DNA from: Leuconostoc fallax KCTC 3537
GTDB lineage: Bacteria; Bacillota; Bacilli; Lactobacillales; Lactobacillaceae
Length of the DNA stretch: 64,000 bases
Reading direction: 5' to 3'
Assembly: GCF_000165675.1 (NCBI RefSeq)
Contig: NZ_AEIZ01000010.1
Coordinates: 43,947-107,946 of the forward strand
Shown: piece after piece, positions 39,168-48,897 of the stretch
How the letters are laid out: every line of letters begins with the position of its first letter
How positions within the stretch are numbered: position 1 is the stretch's first letter
Notes under the pieces: generated by a model
Told to the model about the DNA's origin: nothing
Seen by the model: only the letters and a program-made list of their open reading frames with translations
Database searches by the model: none
Program-made: the position numbers and the translations under genes

Positions 39168-39521
39168 TGGAGCCGAGGGGATTCGAACCCCTGTCCAAAC
39201 TACCAGAAACATCAGCTTCTACGTTCATAGTGTCATCATTTAAATTTCACATTAATGTCCGCCATAACACGTAGCTCATCACTAATGCTAATCCGTCAAT
39301 TTAATTTAATTTGTCCAGATTCAGCAAACTAAACGAGCCGACCTTTTTTATGGCCTGAATTAAGATGTCGGCACCCTAACCCAAGCTACGCACACTGGTT
39401 TTTAAGCAGCTACAGCGTAAGAGTTTTCGTTTTTTGCAGTTAAAATCTGCCCGCTTAACGCCCGGATGGCGAAACGCAGCCAATGCTCAAAAGTAACCTG
39501 TCGAATTCCAAGAACGACCCC
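39168..39521 (-). ncRNA. ssrA: Transfer-messenger RNA
   Basis: 5' end GGGGTCGTTC pairs with the 3' acceptor CGGCTCC; the T arm reads GGTTCGAATCCCC. The tag reading frame on the minus strand is GCAAAAAACGAAAACTCTTA... giving AKNENSYAVAA and stop, the typical resume-codon Ala and proteolysis tag. CCA is not encoded (CTA follows the discriminator). About 354 bases. It rescues stalled ribosomes with SmpB. Confidence 0.96.
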
Positions 39522-39592
39522 AATATAAGTACGGTCTAAACTCAAATAACCTATACCTATTGTAACATTTTCACCATTAAATCACTATATTT

Positions 39593-40375
39593 TTAAAATG
39601 CGCGGAATCGTGCACGACGTTTTGCTAACAATTCATTAGGTGCTAATGTCTGTAATGATGTGATTTCGTCATCCAAACGTTTACGGATCAAATTAAATAC
39701 GCGTGGATGATTACGACCTTCTGGTATGATATATTCAATAATTTGCTTTTCCATTAAGTCTTTTGGTGTCAGACCCATGACATCTGCAGCTTCATCAGCA
39801 CGTTTTGAATCTTTCCACAAAATGGATGCAAAACCTTCAGGTGACAAAATAGAATACGTAGCATTTTGGAACATCCAAACTTGATCACTCGTTGCTAACG
39901 CCAAAGCGCCACCTGAACCCGCTTCACCATAAATAATGGCAATCATTGGAACAGTCAATTTCATTGATTTAAGAATACTTTGCGCAATAGCTTCCCCTTG
40001 CCCTTGTGCTTCAGCTGTCTTACCAGGAAAAGCACCAGGTGTATTAATAAATGTAATGATTGGTCGATTAAACTTATTAGCCTGTGCCATCAAGCGTTGC
40101 GCTTTACGATAACCATATGGTTCTGGTGAGCCATTTCGCTTGCTAATTTTATCTTGAATATCGGTTCCTCTGTCAATCACAATCACAGTTACCGGTTGTC
40201 CATTTAATCGGGCAATGCCACCAATAATACTATTATCATCACCACTTAAACGATCGCCATGTAATTCAATAAAATCAGTAAACACACCGTCAATGATTTC
40301 ACGCGCAGCAAAACGATCTTCTCGTGATTTTTTGACAATTCGTGCTGGTGATAATTCTCGTTTAAATAAAGCCAT
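39593..40375 (-). CDS. accA: Acetyl-CoA carboxylase, carboxyltransferase subunit alpha
   Basis: Transfers the carboxyl group from biotin to acetyl-CoA together with AccD, forming malonyl-CoA. 260 residues with the crotonase fold: IELHGDRLSGDDNSIIGGIARL at the start, FINTPGAFPGKTAEAQGQGEAIA and GEAGSGGALALATSD in the active-site region. CGGAGG stands before the ATG. Last gene of the fab operon; the next feature downstream is ssrA, 71 bases away. Confidence 0.95.
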   Translation of the reverse strand: MALFKRELSPARIVKKSREDRFAAREIIDGVFTDFIELHGDRLSGDDNSIIGGIARLNGQPVTVIVIDRGTDIQDKISKRNGSPEPYGYRKAQRLMAQANKFNRPIITFINTPGAFPGKTAEAQGQGEAIAQSILKSMKLTVPMIAIIYGEAGSGGALALATSDQVWMFQNATYSILSPEGFASILWKDSKRADEAADVMGLTPKDLMEKQIIEYIIPEGRNHPRVFNLIRKRLDDEITSLQTLAPNELLAKRRARFRAF

Positions 40376-40376
40376 G

Positions 40377-41219
40377 TTAAACCTCCGTAGATTGGTGTAA
40401 TGCTACTAATTGGCCAATGGTATCAGCTAATGTTTCACGTGGCACTATTTTATCCACAAAACCATTCTTTAATAATGTCTCGGCACGTTGAAAATCTTTT
40501 GGTAACTTTTCATGAATCGTTGACTCAATCACTCGAGCACCAGCAAAACCAACTAATGCATGTGGCTCTGCCAAAGTGACATCTCCTTGCATCGCAAAAC
40601 TAGCCGTAACCCCCCCAGTGGTAGGATCAGTTAAGACAACCAAGTATAGTAATCCAGCTTCTTGATGTTGTGCCACAGCAGCTGATATTTTAGCCATTTG
40701 CATCAAAGAATTAATTCCCTCTTGCATACGAGCACCACCAGAAGCTGTGAACAATACAACAGGTAGCTGATTTTCTGTAGCATATTCAAACAAGCGCGTG
40801 ATTTTTTCACCTGTTTTGCTACCCAAAGAAGCCATCATGAAGTAAGGATCCATCACACCTAAGGCAACTTTTTGTCCCTTAATGACTGCTTCTCCAGTTA
40901 GAACAGATTCACCTAAATCAGTCTGTTCTTGCGCACGAGACAATTTATCTGCATAACCTGGAAAATCTGGATTTGTTTGTACAATATCCGCATCCATTTC
41001 AGTGAACGTATCAGTAAATAACGTAACACGCTCTCTAGCTTGCAAACGGAATCCATATCCACATTTAGAACAAACACGGTAGCGTCCAAGTTGCTTATTA
41101 TACATTTGGGCGCCACAGTATGGACATGCTAAGAATAATCCATCTGGAATTCGCTCATTCACATTATCTTGTCGCTTTATTTTGGCAGTTTGATGTTTGT
41201 GCTGATCAAATATATTCAT
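40377..41219 (-). CDS. accD: Acetyl-CoA carboxylase, carboxyltransferase subunit beta
   Basis: Partner of AccA. 280 residues; N-terminal zinc ribbon CPYCG...CSKCGYGF (residues ~34-57), then MQEGINSLMQMAKISAA and GGVTASFAMQGD, standard AccD motifs. GGAG before ATG 41219; its stop is one base from accA. Confidence 0.95.
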   Translation of the reverse strand: MNIFDQHKHQTAKIKRQDNVNERIPDGLFLACPYCGAQMYNKQLGRYRVCSKCGYGFRLQARERVTLFTDTFTEMDADIVQTNPDFPGYADKLSRAQEQTDLGESVLTGEAVIKGQKVALGVMDPYFMMASLGSKTGEKITRLFEYATENQLPVVLFTASGGARMQEGINSLMQMAKISAAVAQHQEAGLLYLVVLTDPTTGGVTASFAMQGDVTLAEPHALVGFAGARVIESTIHEKLPKDFQRAETLLKNGFVDKIVPRETLADTIGQLVALHQSTEV

Positions 41220-41222
41220 TGA

Positions 41223-42599
41223 TTACTCCGTTCCTGGCAAACTTTCTGACCAACGAGGCAAAAATTCAGTTTCCAAATAACGCGTATTAAAATCACCACG
41301 TTGTACTTGCGGATCTGATACCAAAGCTTGTTGGAAAGTACGGTTTGTTTCAATTCCTTTAATACTAATCTCACCTAATACTCGTTGTAATTTCGCGATA
41401 GCTTGTCCGCGATCGTCCGCATGAACAATTACTTTACCAATCATCGAGTCATAAAACGGTTGGATTTTATCACCAGAGAATACGGCTGTATCTAAACGCA
41501 CACCTGGTCCACCAGTTGGTAAGAAAACAAAATCAATTGTTCCCGCACTTGGCGCAAATTCTGCTGCAGGACGCTCAGCATTCAACCGTGATTCAATTGA
41601 ATGGCCTTGTACTTGAACTTCATCTTGCGTTACTGGCAAATTCTCGCCGGCAGCAACTTGAATTTGTAATTTAATTAAATCAAGGCCAGTTACCATTTCT
41701 GTTACAGGATGCTCAACTTGGATACGTGTATTCATTTCCATGAAGTAGAAATTACCATCTCTATCTTCCAAAAATTCAATTGTTCCCGTATTGATGTAGC
41801 CAACAGCATCAGCGGCAGTTGTCGCAATTTTACCTAAATCAGCACGCATTGCATCAGTTATACCGGTTGCTGGACTTTCTTCCAGAACTTTTTGATTTTT
41901 ACGTTGTAATGAGCAATTACGTTCTGGCAAATAAATCGTATGCCCTTGTTGATCACGAAAGATTTGTACTTCAATATGACGTACCTGTTGCATAACTTTT
42001 TCGATATACATATGATCGTCACCATAAGCAGCGCGGGCTTCATTTTGTGCATCATCAAATTTATCTGACAATTCGCTTTCAGAATAAACAAAACGCATGC
42101 CTTTACCACCACCACCAGCAGATGCTTTGAGTAGCAATGGATAACCTATACGATCAGCAACAGTTTTGGCTTCATCAAAATTATGAACAAAACCATCTGA
42201 ACCGGGAATAACTGGAACGCCCGCTACTTTCATAGACTCACGTGCATGTTCTTTATTTCCCATTAAATCAATGGTTTCAGGTTTTGGTCCAATCCAAGTA
42301 ATACCTACTTCGCCAACCATTTCAGCAAATAATGAATTTTCAGATAAAAAACCATATCCTGGATGAATCGCATCAGCACCAGTTAATAATGCGGCGCTTA
42401 AAATATTCTTCATATTCAAGTATGAATCTTTAGGTCGTGGGCCACCAACTGTAATGGCTTCATCCGCAATTTGAACATGTAAACTATCTTTATCTGCAGT
42501 AGAATAAATAGCTACTGAAGCAATACCCATTTCTTTTAAGGTGCGAATAATTCGAACGGCGACTTCTCCTCGATTGGCCACCAAAACTTTTTTAAACAT
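41223..42599 (-). CDS. accC: Biotin carboxylase
   Basis: ATP- and bicarbonate-dependent carboxylation of biotin on AccB. About 458 residues: MFKKVLVANRGEVAVRI, GPKPETIDLMGNK, the ATP loop KASAGGGGKGMRFV, EMNTRIQVEHPVTEMVTG, the active-site region. ATG 42599 follows GGAG by six bases, while the upstream in-frame TTG overlaps that site. Start overlaps the fabZ end closely, so translation is coupled. Confidence 0.96.
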   Translation of the reverse strand: MFKKVLVANRGEVAVRIIRTLKEMGIASVAIYSTADKDSLHVQIADEAITVGGPRPKDSYLNMKNILSAALLTGADAIHPGYGFLSENSLFAEMVGEVGITWIGPKPETIDLMGNKEHARESMKVAGVPVIPGSDGFVHNFDEAKTVADRIGYPLLLKASAGGGGKGMRFVYSESELSDKFDDAQNEARAAYGDDHMYIEKVMQQVRHIEVQIFRDQQGHTIYLPERNCSLQRKNQKVLEESPATGITDAMRADLGKIATTAADAVGYINTGTIEFLEDRDGNFYFMEMNTRIQVEHPVTEMVTGLDLIKLQIQVAAGENLPVTQDEVQVQGHSIESRLNAERPAAEFAPSAGTIDFVFLPTGGPGVRLDTAVFSGDKIQPFYDSMIGKVIVHADDRGQAIAKLQRVLGEISIKGIETNRTFQQALVSDPQVQRGDFNTRYLETEFLPRWSESLPGTE

Positions 42600-42600
42600 A

Positions 42601-43032
42601 TTAATCTCCAACTATGAATGTCAACTCTGCTGTCGTCGCCTTCTTACCATCAATGTACGCGATTCCCTTACCTGAGCCAACATTACCACGCAAACGATCT
42701 AATTTAACTTCGAGACGTAGTTGGTCACCAGGACGCACCATCTTACGATAACGCGCTTTCTTAATACCACCAAAATAAGCAGTCTTTCCCTTAAATTCTG
42801 GTAAAGAAAGTAAAGCAACTGCACCTGTTTGTGCCAAAGCTTCAACTGTTAAAGCGCCAGGGAACGTTGGGTTACCAGGGAAGTGCCCTTGAAAAATTTC
42901 TTCGTTGATACTGATATTTTTAATCGCAACTGCACGCTCACCTGGTTCTAGTTCTTCCACTGTATCTAACATCAACATTGGATAACGATGAGGTAAAATT
43001 TCTTGAATTTGTTGTGTGTTTAAAACTGTCAT
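42601..43032 (-). CDS. fabZ: 3-hydroxyacyl-ACP dehydratase (second copy)
   Basis: Removes water from 3-hydroxyacyl-ACP. 143 residues, hot-dog fold: LPHRYPMLMLDTVEEL, FQGHFPGNPTFPGAL with the catalytic His and TVEALAQTG with Glu. Differs from the other copy at 49353 in the P-T-F-P-G stretch (the other reads PVMPG). No fabA or fabM is present, so in this kind of cluster one copy may double as isomerase (as FabN does in enterococci); which one cannot be told from sequence. Confidence 0.92.
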   Translation of the reverse strand: MTVLNTQQIQEILPHRYPMLMLDTVEELEPGERAVAIKNISINEEIFQGHFPGNPTFPGALTVEALAQTGAVALLSLPEFKGKTAYFGGIKKARYRKMVRPGDQLRLEVKLDRLRGNVGSGKGIAYIDGKKATTAELTFIVGD

Positions 43033-43052
43033 GATTATGTTGTCCTCTATAT

Positions 43053-43082
43053 CAAAAATGCGAGCTACATACGTGCTCGCAA
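43053..43082 (-). terminator. Hairpin between accB and fabZ, possible attenuator
   Basis: Minus strand TGCGAGC/GCTCGCA with 9-base loop followed by ATTTTTG, within the 99-base gap between accB and fabZ. The T run is imperfect, so partial termination or RNA processing is more likely than a full stop. Confidence 0.45.
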
Positions 43083-43131
43083 TTTGTGCTCAAATTTGCA
43101 CGTCACTTTTCTAATCAATTATTGAAATATT

Positions 43132-43593
43132 TTAGTCAGGAATAACGCGATAAATTGGCTTGTTATAGTCAACGACGTCTTCATTTTCGACCAAAATTTC
43201 ACTAATAGTGCCGGCTACTTCACTATGAATTTCTGTCATTAATTTCATTGCTTCCACAACAGCCACTGTTTCACCTACCGAAACATGATCGCCGACTTGC
43301 TTGAAGGCGGGTGCTTCTGGCTTCGGTTGTAGATAAACAGTTCCCACCATTGGCGCAACAATTTCTACACCTGGTGTTTCTGGTTGTGCAAGTGGATGTA
43401 CATCATTACTTGCAGGTGTTTGCGGAATAGCAGCAACGCTTGGTTCTGCTGCTACTGTTGTGGTAGTCATTGCAGGTGTATCATTTTTTGATAGGTGTAA
43501 TTGAAAATCACCATCATGAATACTCAATTCGCGCAATGAACCATTCTCTAAATCTGTAATCAGTTCTTTAATTTCGGAAAGTGTTAAACTCAT
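43132..43593 (-). CDS. accB: Biotin carboxyl carrier protein
   Basis: Carries biotin between AccC and AccAD. 153 residues: N-terminal leader, a Pro/Ala/Thr-rich linker (~45-75), then the biotinyl domain with VVEAMKLMTEI, the Lys being biotinylated. GAGGC lies shortly before the ATG. Confidence 0.95.
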   Translation of the reverse strand: MSLTLSEIKELITDLENGSLRELSIHDGDFQLHLSKNDTPAMTTTTVAAEPSVAAIPQTPASNDVHPLAQPETPGVEIVAPMVGTVYLQPKPEAPAFKQVGDHVSVGETVAVVEAMKLMTEIHSEVAGTISEILVENEDVVDYNKPIYRVIPD

Positions 43594-43596
43594 TTA

Positions 43597-44850
43597 TTAT
43601 GCCTCTTCATGCCACTTCTTAAATACGACAACTGCATTATGTCCACCAAAACCAAATGAGTTACTCATAACGTATTCTGGTGCAACATGACGATTTTCTT
43701 CATTAACAAGGTCAACAAGTTTTGTGTCGTCATCTTGTTCGTCAACGCCGACGTTAACAGGTAATTCTTCGCGTACCAAAGCACCAACAGAAATCACTGA
43801 CTCAATGGCACCAGCTGCACCAAGAAGATGTCCTGTCATTCCCTTAGTTGAACTCACCAATACATTGTTAGCGCCAAACACATTAGCAATAGCATGTGCT
43901 TCACTACCATCATTGGCACCAGTTGCTGTACCGTGTGCATTAATATAGCTCACTTGTTCAGCCTTGATGTTCGCATCATCCAATGCGGCTTGCATGGCAC
44001 GTGTTGCCCCTTCACCATCAGGTGCAGGACTTGTCATGTGATACGCATCAGAAGTTGCACCATATCCCACGATTTCGCCTAATATCTTAGCACCACGCGC
44101 TTGAGCATGTTCCAAACTCTCTAATACTAATACACCACTACCTTCACCTAATACGAAGCCATGACGATTTTTATCGAATGGCTTTGAAGCTTGTGCTGGA
44201 TCAGCTTCAGTAGACAATGCTGTCAAAGCAGCGAAACCAGCAATCCCGATTTCGTTAACTGTTGCTTCAGCACCACCAGCTAACATAACATCTGTTTTAC
44301 CACTTTGAATCTTCCAAAATGCTTCACCAACAGCGTTAGTTGCACTGGCACAAGCTGTCACGATTGTTGCGTTGATACCTTTTGCACCAAAGCGTAGTGA
44401 CACGTTACCTGATACCATGTTAGGAATTGACATTGGGACGAATAATGGGCTAACACGTTGTGGCCCCTTATCGTGCATCTTAATAACTTGTTCTTGAATT
44501 GTTGTTAAACCACCAATACCATTACCCAAAAGTACGCCAAAACGCTTTGGATCAGCAACGTTAACATTACCTTCTTCATCTTTTAAGCCAGCATTTTCAA
44601 GTGCTTGGTCTGACGCGTCAATCGCATACTGCGCAAACAAATCCATCTTGCGGCCATCACGCTTACCTACACGTAATTTCACATCAAAGTCTGCTACTTC
44701 TCCTGCAACCGTGATGCCAGTTTCTGATGCATCAAATTTTGTAATTGGTCGAATACCAACTTCAGAATTGAAAATACCATTCAAAAATGTTTCTGTATCA
44801 TTTCCTAAAGGTGCAACCGCACCCATACCAGTAATTACTACTCGTGTCAT
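43597..44850 (-). CDS. fabF: Beta-ketoacyl-ACP synthase II
   Basis: Elongating condensing enzyme. 417 residues. Catalytic Cys in TACASATNAVGEA, His in NAHGTATGANDGSE, and KGMTGHLLGAAGA with Lys/His. AGAGAGG before the ATG. The only elongating synthase in the cluster (no fabB). Confidence 0.96.
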   Translation of the reverse strand: MTRVVITGMGAVAPLGNDTETFLNGIFNSEVGIRPITKFDASETGITVAGEVADFDVKLRVGKRDGRKMDLFAQYAIDASDQALENAGLKDEEGNVNVADPKRFGVLLGNGIGGLTTIQEQVIKMHDKGPQRVSPLFVPMSIPNMVSGNVSLRFGAKGINATIVTACASATNAVGEAFWKIQSGKTDVMLAGGAEATVNEIGIAGFAALTALSTEADPAQASKPFDKNRHGFVLGEGSGVLVLESLEHAQARGAKILGEIVGYGATSDAYHMTSPAPDGEGATRAMQAALDDANIKAEQVSYINAHGTATGANDGSEAHAIANVFGANNVLVSSTKGMTGHLLGAAGAIESVISVGALVREELPVNVGVDEQDDDTKLVDLVNEENRHVAPEYVMSNSFGFGGHNAVVVFKKWHEEA

Positions 44851-44873
44851 GTTAAAACCTCTCTCGCTTAAGA

Positions 44874-45602
44874 CTAAATATACAAACCACCATCAATTGT
44901 GATTGTTTGTCCCGTAATATATTGGTTTTCTGCTAAGAAGAGTGCTGTTTGTGCGATTTCTTCTACATTACCAAATCGTTGCAATGGGATAGCTTGAAGT
45001 ACTTGTTCTTTAACCTTGTCTGATAAATTATCAGTCATATCAGATACAATCATACCTGGTGCAATCGCATTGACACGGATACCACGTAAGGCACCTTCCT
45101 TGGCCAATGACTTTGTTAAGCCAACAATACCAGCTTTGGAAGCTGCATAGTTAGCTTGCCCCATGTTACCCATCAAACCAACAACTGAACTCAAGTTAAT
45201 GATAGCGCCAGTACGTGCACGCAACATTTTCTTGAAAATTGGTTGTGTGACATTAAATGTGCCATTTAAATTGGTGTTGACCACTTGTGCAAAGTCAGTT
45301 GCTGACATGCCCATCACTAACTTATCGTTAACAATACCGGCATTATTAACTAATACATCAATACCGGCAAAACCTTCTTGTTTATATAATGCTTTAATTG
45401 CTGCTTCTGCTGCATCCGCATCCGCAATATCAAATTGGACAGTTTGTGTATCTGGTGCAAATTCGGCCAAAACTTCTGGCTTAATTGCTGAACGGCCATG
45501 TAAAATCACATGCGCACCAGCCTTGGCAAATGCTTTAGCAATAGCTAAACCAATGCCACGTGATGAACCAGTTACCAAAACGGTCTTATCTTCAAACATC
45601 AT
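44874..45602 (-). CDS. fabG: 3-oxoacyl-ACP reductase
   Basis: NADPH-dependent short-chain dehydrogenase reducing 3-ketoacyl-ACP. About 242 residues: TGSSRGIGLAIAKAF, NNAG, catalytic Ser and YAASKAG, and C-terminal GQTITIDGGLYI. AGGGAG before ATG 45602 (a second ATG follows immediately); the longer start lies in fabD and is rejected. Overlap with the fabD end couples translation. Confidence 0.95.
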   Translation of the reverse strand: MMFEDKTVLVTGSSRGIGLAIAKAFAKAGAHVILHGRSAIKPEVLAEFAPDTQTVQFDIADADAAEAAIKALYKQEGFAGIDVLVNNAGIVNDKLVMGMSATDFAQVVNTNLNGTFNVTQPIFKKMLRARTGAIINLSSVVGLMGNMGQANYAASKAGIVGLTKSLAKEGALRGIRVNAIAPGMIVSDMTDNLSDKVKEQVLQAIPLQRFGNVEEIAQTALFLAENQYITGQTITIDGGLYI

Positions 45603-45603
45603 G

Positions 45604-46548
45604 TTAGACTCCCTCTTCACTTGTCAATAGTGCTTTTACTTCATTGAAACTCTCCAAATCAGTAATGGCATATCGCTTTACAGTTTTAGGTGCAATTTTC
45701 TTAGCGAACTTAATCAATGTACTGCTTGGACCTACTTCAATTAGTGTGTCAACACCTGCATCTAGCATTTTTTGTAATGCTTGAGCAAAATAAGTTGGTG
45801 ACATCAATTGTCGTGTTAAAACATCATGCAGTTGATCAATGTCAAAGACATCAGATGTGGTATTTGAATAAATAGGGAAGGTCATCTCATGGAATGTTTC
45901 ATCCGCAATTCGCTCACCTAATTGATCTGCTGCCTCTTGCAGCAATGGTGTATGAAAGGCACCCGAAACAGGCAATGCCACTGTTCGCTTAATACCTGCC
46001 TCTGTTAGGGCTGTCACTGCCTCATCGACATCTTCCGCAATACCGCCAATAACGAGTTGTGCGAAAGTATTGTAATTAGCTGCATATACACGCTTGCCCT
46101 GAGATTGCAACTTCTCCAATACACCTTCAATCAATGCTTGATCATCACCCATAATGGCAACCATCTTACCTGGATTAGCATTACCAACAGCTTGCATATA
46201 AGCACCACGATCTTTAATAATCGCTACTGCCTGCTCATAGTCCATAACACCAGCTGCAGTCAAAGCTGAATATTCACCCAAGCTCAAGCCAAGACCCGCG
46301 ATTGGCTTTGGTAATGTATCTCCCAAAGCAGTGATAATCCCAGTACTCATTGCTAAAATAGCTGGCTGTACATATTGTGTTTGCGCTAATTTTTGCTCAT
46401 CTTCTGCAGTCAGTTGCGCTAAGTCATAACCTAAAACCTGTGATGCACGATCAATGACTTGTTGATATTCTGGAACATTAGCATACAAGTCAGCACCCAT
46501 GCCTACTTGTTGTGCACCCTGTCCACTAAATAGTAATCCGATTTTCAT
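45604..46548 (-). CDS. fabD: Malonyl-CoA:ACP transacylase
   Basis: Loads malonyl groups onto ACP. About 314 residues. FSGQGAQQVGMG, catalytic GLSLGEYSAL (Ser; the usual GHSLG reads GLSLG) and the His of VSGAFHTPLL. ATG 46548 follows GAGGAAAA. Confidence 0.95.
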   Translation of the reverse strand: MKIGLLFSGQGAQQVGMGADLYANVPEYQQVIDRASQVLGYDLAQLTAEDEQKLAQTQYVQPAILAMSTGIITALGDTLPKPIAGLGLSLGEYSALTAAGVMDYEQAVAIIKDRGAYMQAVGNANPGKMVAIMGDDQALIEGVLEKLQSQGKRVYAANYNTFAQLVIGGIAEDVDEAVTALTEAGIKRTVALPVSGAFHTPLLQEAADQLGERIADETFHEMTFPIYSNTTSDVFDIDQLHDVLTRQLMSPTYFAQALQKMLDAGVDTLIEVGPSSTLIKFAKKIAPKTVKRYAITDLESFNEVKALLTSEEGV

Positions 46549-46592
46549 ATTCGAAGTTTTCCTCAAACAGCTCTATTATACGAAGCTTGTGC

Positions 46593-47561
46593 TTAGTCTT
46601 TTGCTGGCCACTCAACGCCCATCAAATCAGCAGCTTGTGACCAGACATCTTCCAAGATTTGTGCTGCTGATTTTTCATCATGAATCAATCCAGAAATCTG
46701 TCCTGCCATGAAAGCACCACCATCTTTATCACCTTGCTGAACAGCCGCACGTAACGTACCACTTTCAAGTTTCTCGATAGCAGCAGCATCTGGCTTTGGC
46801 TTTTGTAATTCATTAACTTCGTTCTTAACAAATGCCTTGGCCATCTTATTCTTCAAGACACGCGCACGATTGCCCAAAAGGTTTCCCGTCACAATCGTAT
46901 CGATATCACGTGCCTTCAATACTGCCTTCTTGAAATTATCATGAATTTCAGATTCAGTGGCTGTCAAAAAGCGTGTGCCCATCTGTACACCAGATGCACC
47001 TAACATAAAGGCAGCGGCAGCACCACGGCCATCACCGATACCACCAGCAGCAATAACTGGAATATCAACAGCATCGACAACTTGTGGAACCAAAGCCATT
47101 GTTGTCAACATACCAATGTGACCACCTGATTCCATTCCTTCAGCAACAACGGCGTCAACACCTTTTTTCTCCATCATACGTGCCAAACCAACTGAAGGCA
47201 CAACTGGAATCACAATAATGCCAGCTTCATGGAGTTCTTCTAAGAATGGTGAAGGATCACCAGCGCCTGTGGCAACAACACGAACACCTTCTTCAATAAT
47301 GACATCAAAAACTTCACGAATATGACGACTCATGAGCATAACGTTAACACCAAAAGGCTTATCAGTTAATGACTTAGCGCGACGAATTTCGTGGCGAACA
47401 TCATCCCCATGCCAATAACCCGTTCCGATGAATCCCAAACCACCAGCTTCAGATATTGCGGCTGCTAAGGCGCCAGTTCCGGCCCAAGTCATACCACCTT
47501 CCATGATGGGATACTTCATGCCTAATTTTTCAAATATTGGATTTTCTATCTTAACAGTCAT
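46593..47561 (-). CDS. fabK: Enoyl-ACP reductase, FMN-type
   Basis: Last reduction of each elongation cycle, with FMN and NAD(P)H; replaces triclosan-sensitive FabI. 322 residues of the nitronate-monooxygenase-like TIM barrel: MEGGMTWAGTGALAAAISEAGGLG, VAEGMESGGHIG and VIAAGGIGDGRGAAAAF bind FMN. No FabI is seen in the cluster. GTGGAGAC before the ATG. Confidence 0.95.
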   Translation of the reverse strand: MTVKIENPIFEKLGMKYPIMEGGMTWAGTGALAAAISEAGGLGFIGTGYWHGDDVRHEIRRAKSLTDKPFGVNVMLMSRHIREVFDVIIEEGVRVVATGAGDPSPFLEELHEAGIIVIPVVPSVGLARMMEKKGVDAVVAEGMESGGHIGMLTTMALVPQVVDAVDIPVIAAGGIGDGRGAAAAFMLGASGVQMGTRFLTATESEIHDNFKKAVLKARDIDTIVTGNLLGNRARVLKNKMAKAFVKNEVNELQKPKPDAAAIEKLESGTLRAAVQQGDKDGGAFMAGQISGLIHDEKSAAQILEDVWSQAADLMGVEWPAKD

Positions 47562-47607
47562 TACTTGTCTCCACTTAAAATTATTATGTACAGCAAAAGC
47601 TGCTTAC

Positions 47608-47847
47608 TTAGGCAGCCAATTGCTCTTTGATCTTGTTAACCAAGTCTTGTACAGTCTTGATGTCTTCAGCAACTGCCAACTTAATATCGAAATCATCTTC
47701 AACACGGTTCAATACTTCAAACAAGTCTAATGAATCAGCATCGATATCGTTTGTCATATCAGTTGTTAATGACACTTCGTCATCTTCCAAATCAAATTGG
47801 TCAACCAAAATCTCTTTTACTTTGTCAAAAATTTCTGCATCTGTCAT
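47608..47847 (-). CDS. acpP: Acyl carrier protein
   Basis: 79 residues, strongly acidic. DIDADSLDLFEVL contains the Ser that receives 4'-phosphopantetheine (DSLD rather than the common DSLE). CAGGAG before the ATG. Preceded by a 70-base gap after fabH. Confidence 0.96.
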   Translation of the reverse strand: MTDAEIFDKVKEILVDQFDLEDDEVSLTTDMTNDIDADSLDLFEVLNRVEDDFDIKLAVAEDIKTVQDLVNKIKEQLAA

Positions 47848-47916
47848 GTTATTTTTCTCCTGAAAAAATGAATAGTATAGTTATTTGACCTGCATTCTAC
47901 GCAGTTTCAAATCAAA

Positions 47917-48888
47917 TTAAATGTGCCAAATTTGTGCGCCGACCGTCAGGCCACCACCAAATCCGGCTAGTGCGATAGTTTGTCCTGGGCGCACCGTACC
48001 AGCCTCAAGTAATTCATCGAGTAAGATACCAATGCTAGCTGCACTCGTATTGCCATGTTTTTCCATATTCGTTGGGAATTTAGCAATAGGCTGTCCAAAT
48101 CGCTTAGCAATTGATGAGACAATTCGTGAATTAGCTTGATGTAATAAATAATAATCAACATCATCAGCACTCAAATTTGCTTGTGTTAATGCTGCTTGTA
48201 AGGCATCAGGTACTTCGCGTGTTGCAAAGCCATAAACCTCACGACCATTTTGATGGAAATAAGGATCTAATGGGCTAATTTCTCCAGAGAAAGGATTCGT
48301 GTTGGCAAACTTACCTGCCACTAAGTTTTCCCCTTTGGCACCAAATGTTCTTAATTCTTCACTTAACAGGCCGATATTTTGATCTGTTCTTTCGACTAGG
48401 ACACCTGCAGCACCATCGCCGAACAAAACAGCAGTTGTTCGATCCTGCCAGTCTACTAACTTCGACAATGTTTCAGCACCAATAACTAAACCACGCTGAT
48501 AGCGTGTTGTTAAAAAGCTAGCAGCCACACTGAGACCATAAACGAAGCCAGAACAAGCAGCACTCAAATCAAAAGCAAAGGCATTTGTTGCGCCAATATT
48601 AGCTTGTACAATGGCAGCCGTACTAGGTGACATGCTATCTGGTGACATAGTGCTCACAATAATAAAGTCCAAGCTTTCAGGTGAAATACCGGCTTTGGTA
48701 ATGATTTTTTGTGCCACTTGGCTAGCCAAGTCACTTGTATTTTCGGTTGTCACAATATGGCGCTGATGAATCCCTGTTCGGGTATAAATCCACTCATCAT
48801 TGGTTTCCATCATTGTGCTCAACTCATCGTTTGTCACGTCACGGCCTGGAATCTGATGCGCCGAGGCAATGATTTTCAATTGTTCCAT
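47917..48888 (-). CDS. fabH: Beta-ketoacyl-ACP synthase III
   Basis: First condensation, acetyl-CoA with malonyl-ACP. 323 residues; catalytic Cys in LSAACSGFVYGL, His in LLHQANSRI, Asn in KHGNTSAASIG. GAGGAAG before the ATG, nine bases from fabT. Confidence 0.96.
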   Translation of the reverse strand: MEQLKIIASAHQIPGRDVTNDELSTMMETNDEWIYTRTGIHQRHIVTTENTSDLASQVAQKIITKAGISPESLDFIIVSTMSPDSMSPSTAAIVQANIGATNAFAFDLSAACSGFVYGLSVAASFLTTRYQRGLVIGAETLSKLVDWQDRTTAVLFGDGAAGVLVERTDQNIGLLSEELRTFGAKGENLVAGKFANTNPFSGEISPLDPYFHQNGREVYGFATREVPDALQAALTQANLSADDVDYYLLHQANSRIVSSIAKRFGQPIAKFPTNMEKHGNTSAASIGILLDELLEAGTVRPGQTIALAGFGGGLTVGAQIWHI

Positions 48889-48897
48889 AACTTCCTC

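Noticed and set aside
39086..39274. Plus-strand ORF containing VEPRGFEPLSKLPETSAS
   Set aside because: It is a translation of the antisense strand of tmRNA; this peptide is a familiar false protein prediction. The ssrA gene explains the sequence.
43724..45630. Several plus-strand ORFs antisense to fabF, fabG and fabD, up to 155 codons
   Set aside because: They mirror well-supported genes on the other strand, lack ribosome sites and have no recognisable domains.
47870..47916. Internal promoter or FabT box between fabH and acpP
   Set aside because: TTTGA and TCAAA half sites are too far apart (about 18 bases), and no -35/-10 pair with proper spacing is present.
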